Source: Erodium maritimum (lineage: Eukaryota; Streptophyta; Magnoliopsida; Geraniales; Geraniaceae). Taken from it: a DNA stretch of 64,000 nucleotides. Location of the stretch: positions 51,716,803-51,780,802 of the forward strand of contig OY997588.1 in NCBI GenBank assembly GCA_963921825.1, read 5' to 3'. The notes beneath the pieces are model-generated. The model ran no database searches. It saw only the letters and a list, made by a program, of their open reading frames with translations, and was not told the origin of the DNA. Positions 58,769 through 64,000 of the stretch are shown piece by piece (the stretch's first letter is position 1; each line of letters begins with the position of its first letter). A program made the translations under genes and the position numbers.

Positions 58769-59636
58769 GGATAACGCACGTGTTTAGTTTCTTAACTCAA
58801 AAGAACAACGCGCTTAGAATAACTAACGCCACACACAGTCCACAACGGTAAAACTTATAGTAATAATATACTCAGTATAGTATAGCCACTCAATAGCACA
58901 CAACAGAGAAGTCCGCACACTAGTGCGTCACATAGATCATATATACAAACAGCGAGGTTACACACAGTTTCACACTCAACAACAACTTCACACAAAAGTC
59001 ACACAAACTACAGTTTATACCACAAAGCAATTCCCCAATGTACAACATAGACTTAGTTTCAAGTTCTTAGCACGTCCTCTTTCTAACATAACATTCATGT
59101 TGACCCCGCGTCATTACAACCCGGTTCAGGCGGCCCCGAATTACGTTGTAACCACTTGGCATCCCCCATTCACGTCCAGCTACAGTGGCCCCAATAGCTG
59201 AATCGTGATGGTACATACACTTCAGTTTCTGCAGAAAATCGGGCATGACTTGTTCGTAATTTACACTAACCATTCGCTTATGCGGGACAACCAATTTACA
59301 AATTGCACAAAGCAACCAACACACAATTACAGCGCACAACAAATTATCTCAGCTACACACCTCGGCTCTCGGTAATTTCACTCTTACCACCTGGCCAAGT
59401 CCATACTTGGAAAACAGTTAAATCAAACAACGACGCCAACCACACAGGTTCACCAAGGGTACACGACATTTAGGCCGAACATTTCACCAACCCGAGACTC
59501 TTTCCGTCTCGTTTCTACGCATAGTACATCTCCGACTTGCATAACCGACACACAGTAACCTAACGACCCAACTCTACCCACCTAATTGACGTACGGGCCG
59601 AGGTTTTGAAAAAAAACAATTTCAAAGTGAAACCAG
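58769..59636 (-). other. Untranslated leader of the minus-strand Tekay element
   Basis: 868 bp between Gag and primer site, no coherent frame. Parts correspond to the plus-strand Tekay leader at 62616-63313 (for example the CACTAGTGTGCG / CGCACACTAGTGCG segment). Confidence 0.6.
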
Positions 59637-59648
59637 GCTCTGATACCA
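59637..59648 (-). promoter_or_regulatory. Primer-binding site of the minus-strand Tekay element
   Basis: The minus strand TGGTATCAGAGC is a perfect match to the initiator-Met type, three bases inside the LTR. Confidence 0.9.
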
Positions 59649-59651
59649 AAT

Positions 59652-59833
59652 TGTCATGCCCCAAATCCGGTTTTGACCGGACTCGAGACGTGAACTTAGA
59701 TAAATAAATAATAAATACAAATTAAAAGAAATAAGTCTTGAAATAGTACTACGAAATCCAAAATCCGATCAAATGAGTCAACAACTCAAAAGTAAACCGT
59801 AAAAGCAGTGTTTAGTTTAAAATACACAATACG
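59652..59833 (-). repeat. 5' LTR fragment of the minus-strand Tekay element
   Basis: Matches 48707-48888 with few differences and breaks off at ACACAATACG where another element's LTR begins. Confidence 0.88.
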
Positions 59834-62600
59834 TGTAAAGACCTGAGAAATTAATAGTTTAAATTGTGGTTTGGGAATGTGGCGGGTTGGAGAACGGATT
59901 TAATTTTTGGATCGAATTCAAAAAAAAGAAGAAAAAAAAAGAGACGGGGGAAAAGGCCTGGGCCAGGTCAGACTTAGGCTTTGGGTCGAGTCAAACTAGG
60001 CCCAGCCAATCACGCGCGAGCCCAGTTCAAGACCGGCCTAAACCCAAGAAGCCTAACCCTAGTCGTGCCCTCTCTCTCTCCTCATTTCGTGCACACAACT
60101 CGAGGCCGCCTCCTTCCTCGCTCTCTCGTTCCCCTCGAGCTCTCAGTTCCCCTCGCCGTCTCTCACCCTCGAAGCTCGCCGGAGCTCCCTCGCCTGGCTT
60201 CTTCTCCTCCATCAACGACCACCACTCACCACCAAACGCCTTCAGAGCCACAGAAAACCCCTTCCTCTTTCTTCTTCTTCCTCGATTCGCAACGACCCAA
60301 CACCGCCGTCTTCATCCCGAACCTCGCCGCGCCTTCAACGGACAAAACCAATACCGGTGAGCCTCTACCGACCTCGATTCATCTTCCTCGTCGCTCTTTC
60401 TCTGGAAATCGAGCGTGGGTAAGCTCTTTCTGGTCCGAGCTTGACCGGAGGGGTACGCCGGAGTTCTTAAACTCCAGATATGAGATCTTCACGCCGGTGA
60501 AGCCCCTCGCCGTCAGATCTGAACGGAAAGGGTTTGGATCTCATGCCAGCAACTCTCCCTCGCCTCTCCCAAGCCTCCTGACGTCGCTGCCACCGTGTAG
60601 AACCACCTCAAGTCCTCTTGATGCCACTGCCGTCGCCGGAGTCGGAACCCTAGCCGCCTCATCTCCGTTCCGGCTCAGACCTGAACAAGGATTGGACTTG
60701 GGCCAGAGCAGACACGGCTTGGGACTTCAGACAATTGGGCCTTGGGTCAGGCCCGGGCCAGACTAGAGCCCAATCCATGTGCGGGTTGGACTTGGGTCTG
60801 GACGTGGGTCTGGGCCTGGGTCGGGTCTGGATCTGAGTCCGGGTCTGGGTCGGGCTCGGGTCAGGTCTGGGTCTGAGGTCTGGACGGGTCGGATTCGGGT
60901 CCAGGTTTCGGACTCGGATCGGATCTGGGTCAGGCCAGTTTAATTAAAATAATAATTTAATTAGTCAGACTTAAAATCAGTTAATTTCGAGGACTTATCG
61001 GACTTTTAAAGGACGTATGGACAAACTACTGGACTTAATTTTAATTAGAAGACCGTTACGAACAGGACCGGGACTGATGACCGTCCCTTTGTTGTGTTAA
61101 ACCCAGGATTTTACCCCGAGCACGGAGAAGATCGGAGTAGGCACGGACGTCAGCAGCTAGGCGATCCAGATAGAGACTGAGAGGTAGGGAATACCTCGGA
61201 ACCCATTTTATTACGGATGTACTTGAATGCATATAGAAAAACCTAATAACCGGATAAAGAACTAGTATGCATGTAGGACGGGAATAACTAGAGTAAACGT
61301 ATAAACTGTGAACATTTACGATTTCGGTCTTGGGAATTGCTGTGCTGGTAGAATCGGCCCATGTCGTGCCTGTAGGATTGTTTGCTGTATGTATCTGCTT
61401 GGTGTTGTGCTGTTTGAACGGATAATAAATAACGAACATGAAAACGAGTAGAATTGAACTAGTGAGGCATGTTGGTGACTTGAGTGGTTATTTCCTGTTT
61501 ATACGATATTGTGAACTGTGGGCTTTAGGGGATGAATACCGGTTAAGCCGGTGGGGTTACCACGTTGAGAGGGGTTTCGGTAAGTGATGGTAAGTGCGTG
61601 ATAGTGGTGTGAGTTTGATTGTGTTTGTGATTGTGGTTGTGTTTGATTACACGAGAAAGGTGGTTTCCCTACCTTCCGACCTTGACTCGGGAAATCGATG
61701 TGTCTCGCGAAGAGGTGGTTTCCCTACCTTCCGATTAGCACTCGGTAAAACGTTGTGTCCCGCGATGAGGTTGTTCCGCAAAGAGGCTGGGCCTGTGTAT
61801 CGCGATGAGGTTGTTCCGCGAAGAGGCGATTTCCCTTCCTTCCGTGTATCGGTAAAACGTTGTGTTCCGCGATGAGGTTGTACCGCGAAGAGGCTGGGCC
61901 TGTGTTCCGCGATGAGGTCGACCGCCTCTCCCAACTTTGTGTTGGGGAAAGTTGCGTACGACTTTGTTGGGCCGAGCGGGTTGCTCCTGAGACCATGCAC
62001 TTGTGTGAATTATTGTGTTGTTAATGCTTTGGCTTTGAAGGAGTGTTGTTGTGTGTTTATGGTTGTGAGTGGTTTCCCTGTTGTTCCCTTCGGTGTGTGC
62101 CTGGGTATAGTGGTTGGTATTTTGGTTTGATGTTGGTGTGGCTGGGCTGTTGAGTGTCAAGAGTAAAGGGAGTACTGTCTTTTAATTGGCTTAAGTGTCG
62201 CTTCAGTGTGTTGAACCCTTTTAATATATTTTTAAATTGTGGAAAGGCTTTCTGGTAATTCTGTATTGAGGTGTTTTCGTGTTATTTCCTACTGAGCGTC
62301 AAGGTCACCCCTTACCGTGTTTTCTACAGGTTGTAGCTTTGATCTGGACTAGAGGAAATCGCGGAACATGGGGCTAGCGAGAGTCCGGTAGTCGGGGTCT
62401 TTAGTTTTATGTTTCGTAGAGACGTGTCGTTGTTCTTTTGACTATTGTTTTTGACTGAGCTTGGGACTCAGAGTTTCAACTTCTTGTGATGTATATGATT
62501 TCATCTTTATTAGTATCTTTCATCTTTTGTTTAACTGTTTTTATTTAATTTCACTAAGTCACGTGTCGGGTCCGGTCAATACCGGATTTGGGGCGTGACA
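59834..62600 (+). repeat. 5' LTR of the plus-strand Tekay element (2,767 bp)
   Basis: TGTAAAGACCTGAG to GGATTTGGGGCGTGACA. It includes a CT-rich part with a 261-codon low-complexity frame (59981-60766), a GGGTCTGGGTC-rich stretch (60780-60930) and tandem sub-repeats (61650-61930). It lacks the TIR element found in the other Tekay LTR. Confidence 0.88.
61650..61930 (+). repeat. Tandem sub-repeats in the plus-strand Tekay LTR
   Basis: Units built on GTGGTTTCCCTACCTTCCGA, CGGTAAAACGTTGTGT and CGCGATGAGGTTGT repeat several times, the last four to five times. They are unlike the sub-repeats at 5772-6410 in sequence but similar in LTR position. Confidence 0.65.
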
Positions 62601-62603
62601 ATT

Positions 62604-62615
62604 TGGTATCAGAGC
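62604..62615 (+). promoter_or_regulatory. Primer-binding site of the plus-strand Tekay element
   Basis: TGGTATCAGAGC, a perfect match, three bases after the LTR end. Confidence 0.92.
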
Positions 62616-63313
62616 TTGGTTTCTTTTTTTTGACTTTTTCAAAAACCTCGGTCTGTAGGTCACTAGGTGGGTAGCTGGGTCGATAGGAGTTTGTCGTGTG
62701 TTTGTGTGTCGAGTATTTGAGAACGGATTTGGATGCTTTGTCCTGACTGTTTCTGGTTTGCTGCTTGTTGAAAGCAATTGTTGGATTTTATTTTGATGTC
62801 CCGCGTGTTCGGACGGTTGCCCAAGTTTTCAAACAGAACCTGACTAAATTTTCTGTAAAATTGGAGTGTATGTCCTATTATGATTTGACTGCAGCAAATC
62901 ATGGTAGTGGAGATGTCAGATGGTTACAACGTAGTTCGGGGACGCCTGAACCGAGTTGTAACGATATGATATCAACATGGACTAGTTGATACAAGAATAA
63001 ACTTTTACAGCTTGTGAAATGGTAGACCGGTTGGTCGCGTGTAAGCTGGTTTTGTTGTTTGTTGTACTGATTGATTATATGATTGAAGCGTGAGACTTGT
63101 TGTTCTTCTATACGTTGGTGTGATAGGTTTTGTGTGACGCACTAGTGTGCGGTGTTTGTATTAGTACTAGTATTACTACTACTACTAAGAGTAAGTGAAG
63201 TGTTTAAAGGGCAGTTTGAGTTTGTGCTACTCGTGTGTGAACGTTAGCGCCTTGAGTGTGACACCTTTTAGAGTTTTTGAGAAACTGAACCTGTGTGTGT
63301 TACCATGCAGTGA

Positions 63314-64000
63314 ATGGATCGCATGACACACATCTACGTCCCACGAGGTACCCGTAGTCGACCAGCTGGAGGTCGAGGTCAGCCACCTGCCATTGAGGCG
63401 GTAGGGGCAGCTGGGCCATCGAGACTTCCGCCCAGAGCCCCGCCAGTCACGGAGCAGGCTGAGCCGGTAGAGGCAGAGGATGCCCGGGCTTTGACTCCGG
63501 AGGAGTCCGATGGGAGTGATGTCGGATCCTTGGGGCATCCATCTAGAGTTCCACCAGTGGCGAGGAGGACCACGACGACTGCCTTGGACGAGTTGACCCG
63601 CACCATGAAGGGTTTTGTGGCAGCCATCGCCCAGAGAGATGCCACACCTGCAGCTACCACAATTGCGAGGCCAAGTCAGGAAGATGGTCACATAGCCTGT
63701 GTACTGATGGAATTCATCAAGATGGGTACGCCTACTTTCGTTAGGGAGACCGACCCCGAGGTGGCATAGAGGTGGTTGCAGCAGGTCACCAGGAACCTGA
63801 ACACCTCTGGCATCACTGATGGACATCTGAGAGTGTCCTTTGCAGCTCATCAGCTAAGGGACGATTCTTTCCACTGGTGGGAGCGTGTTGAGGAGCAGGT
63901 CGGAGATGATTTTGCCGATTCCGAGATGTCTTTTTGGAGTAGTTCTTTCCAGAGTCCTCCCGGGATGATCGACACCGGCAGTTCCTGGAGCTGCGATAGG
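63314..64000 (+). pseudogene. gag: Gag of the plus-strand Tekay element, partial
   Basis: Starts MDRMTHIYVPRGTRSRPAGG, parallel to the Gag start of the minus-strand element (YVPRGTR motif shared). The capsid domain begins near 63690. A stop at 63767-63769 follows DPEVA, after which the same frame continues RWLQQVTRNLNTSG and SFHWWERVEEQVGDDF, so the stop is a point change. A shift follows near 63920. The window ends inside Gag. Confidence 0.82.

Larger units (their letters stand above)
48707..59833 (-). mobile_element. Degenerate Tekay chromovirus (Ty3/gypsy), minus strand
   Basis: 3' LTR 48707-52444, internal region 52445-59651, 5' LTR fragment 59652-59833 cut by another Tekay element. The internal order on the minus strand is Gag, PR, RT, RNase H, IN, chromodomain: the gypsy order with a C-terminal chromodomain. 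The two LTR parts differ at about six or seven of 182 comparable bases. The expected right-hand duplication partner of GTTCG (48702-48706) is outside the window. Confidence 0.9.
59834..64000 (+). mobile_element. Second Tekay chromovirus, plus strand, cut by window end
   Basis: 5' LTR 59834-62600, primer site 62604-62615, leader, then Gag from 63314. It inserted into the 5' LTR of the minus-strand Tekay element; the left flank ATACG (59829-59833) should recur to the right outside the window. LTR ends (TGTAAAGACC, GGGGCGTGACA) and Gag start are related to its host element but clearly diverged. Confidence 0.88.

Overview
The window is transposable-element-rich nuclear DNA from a flowering plant. 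Every large unit is a recognisable plant element: Ty1/copia and Ty3/gypsy chromovirus LTR retrotransposons primed by initiator-Met tRNA, an L1-type LINE, a TRIM, a hAT-type MITE, a Mutator-like TIR element and a Helitron-type terminus. The only convincing host gene has plant-style introns. The sequence alone does not fix the species. There are no bacterial operons, CRISPR arrays or rRNA genes, and I recognised no tRNA gene.

Layout. 1-1226: minus-strand LTR retrotransposon (gag, primer site, 426-bp LTR) lying in a partial Tekay-like LTR (1227-2799), which abuts a LINE 3' end (2800-3159). 3160-41242: an old AT-rich host layer, about 3.2 kb once insertions are removed, ending at a candidate Helitron 3' terminus. 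Into it went a solo Tekay-like LTR (3868-7097, duplication GTTGG), a truncated retroposon (7336-7781, 18-bp duplication), a TRIM plus Tnt1-like copia composite (8498-22675) that itself holds copia element A (14203-22655, duplication GTCTC), copia element B (23474-31436), and a full-length LINE (31893-40924, 11-bp duplication) split by a solo copia LTR (37165-38829, duplication GTAGA).

41243-47531: a small genic island with a decayed CWC22-like gene fragment, a four-exon kelch/beta-propeller gene on the minus strand (43540-46103), a hAT-type MITE (46118-46630) immediately upstream of its predicted start, and a LINE fragment. 47532-64000: a partial Tekay-like LTR interrupted by a degenerate minus-strand Tekay chromovirus (48707-59833). 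That element carries a TIR element in its 3' LTR, a solo copia LTR between protease and RT (55421-57109, duplication AGGAG), and a second, plus-strand Tekay element (59834 to window end) inserted in its 5' LTR.

How the parts relate. Four insertions belong to one copia family with ~1.69-kb LTRs: A and B full-length, two solo LTRs. Both full-length copies share the same in-frame loss of the RT catalytic YVDD segment and the same gag deletion, yet the two LTRs of A look identical. This points to a non-autonomous family that moved recently using another element's enzymes, and it is the most interesting signal here. Apart from the kelch gene, nearly all coding capacity is broken transposon protein.
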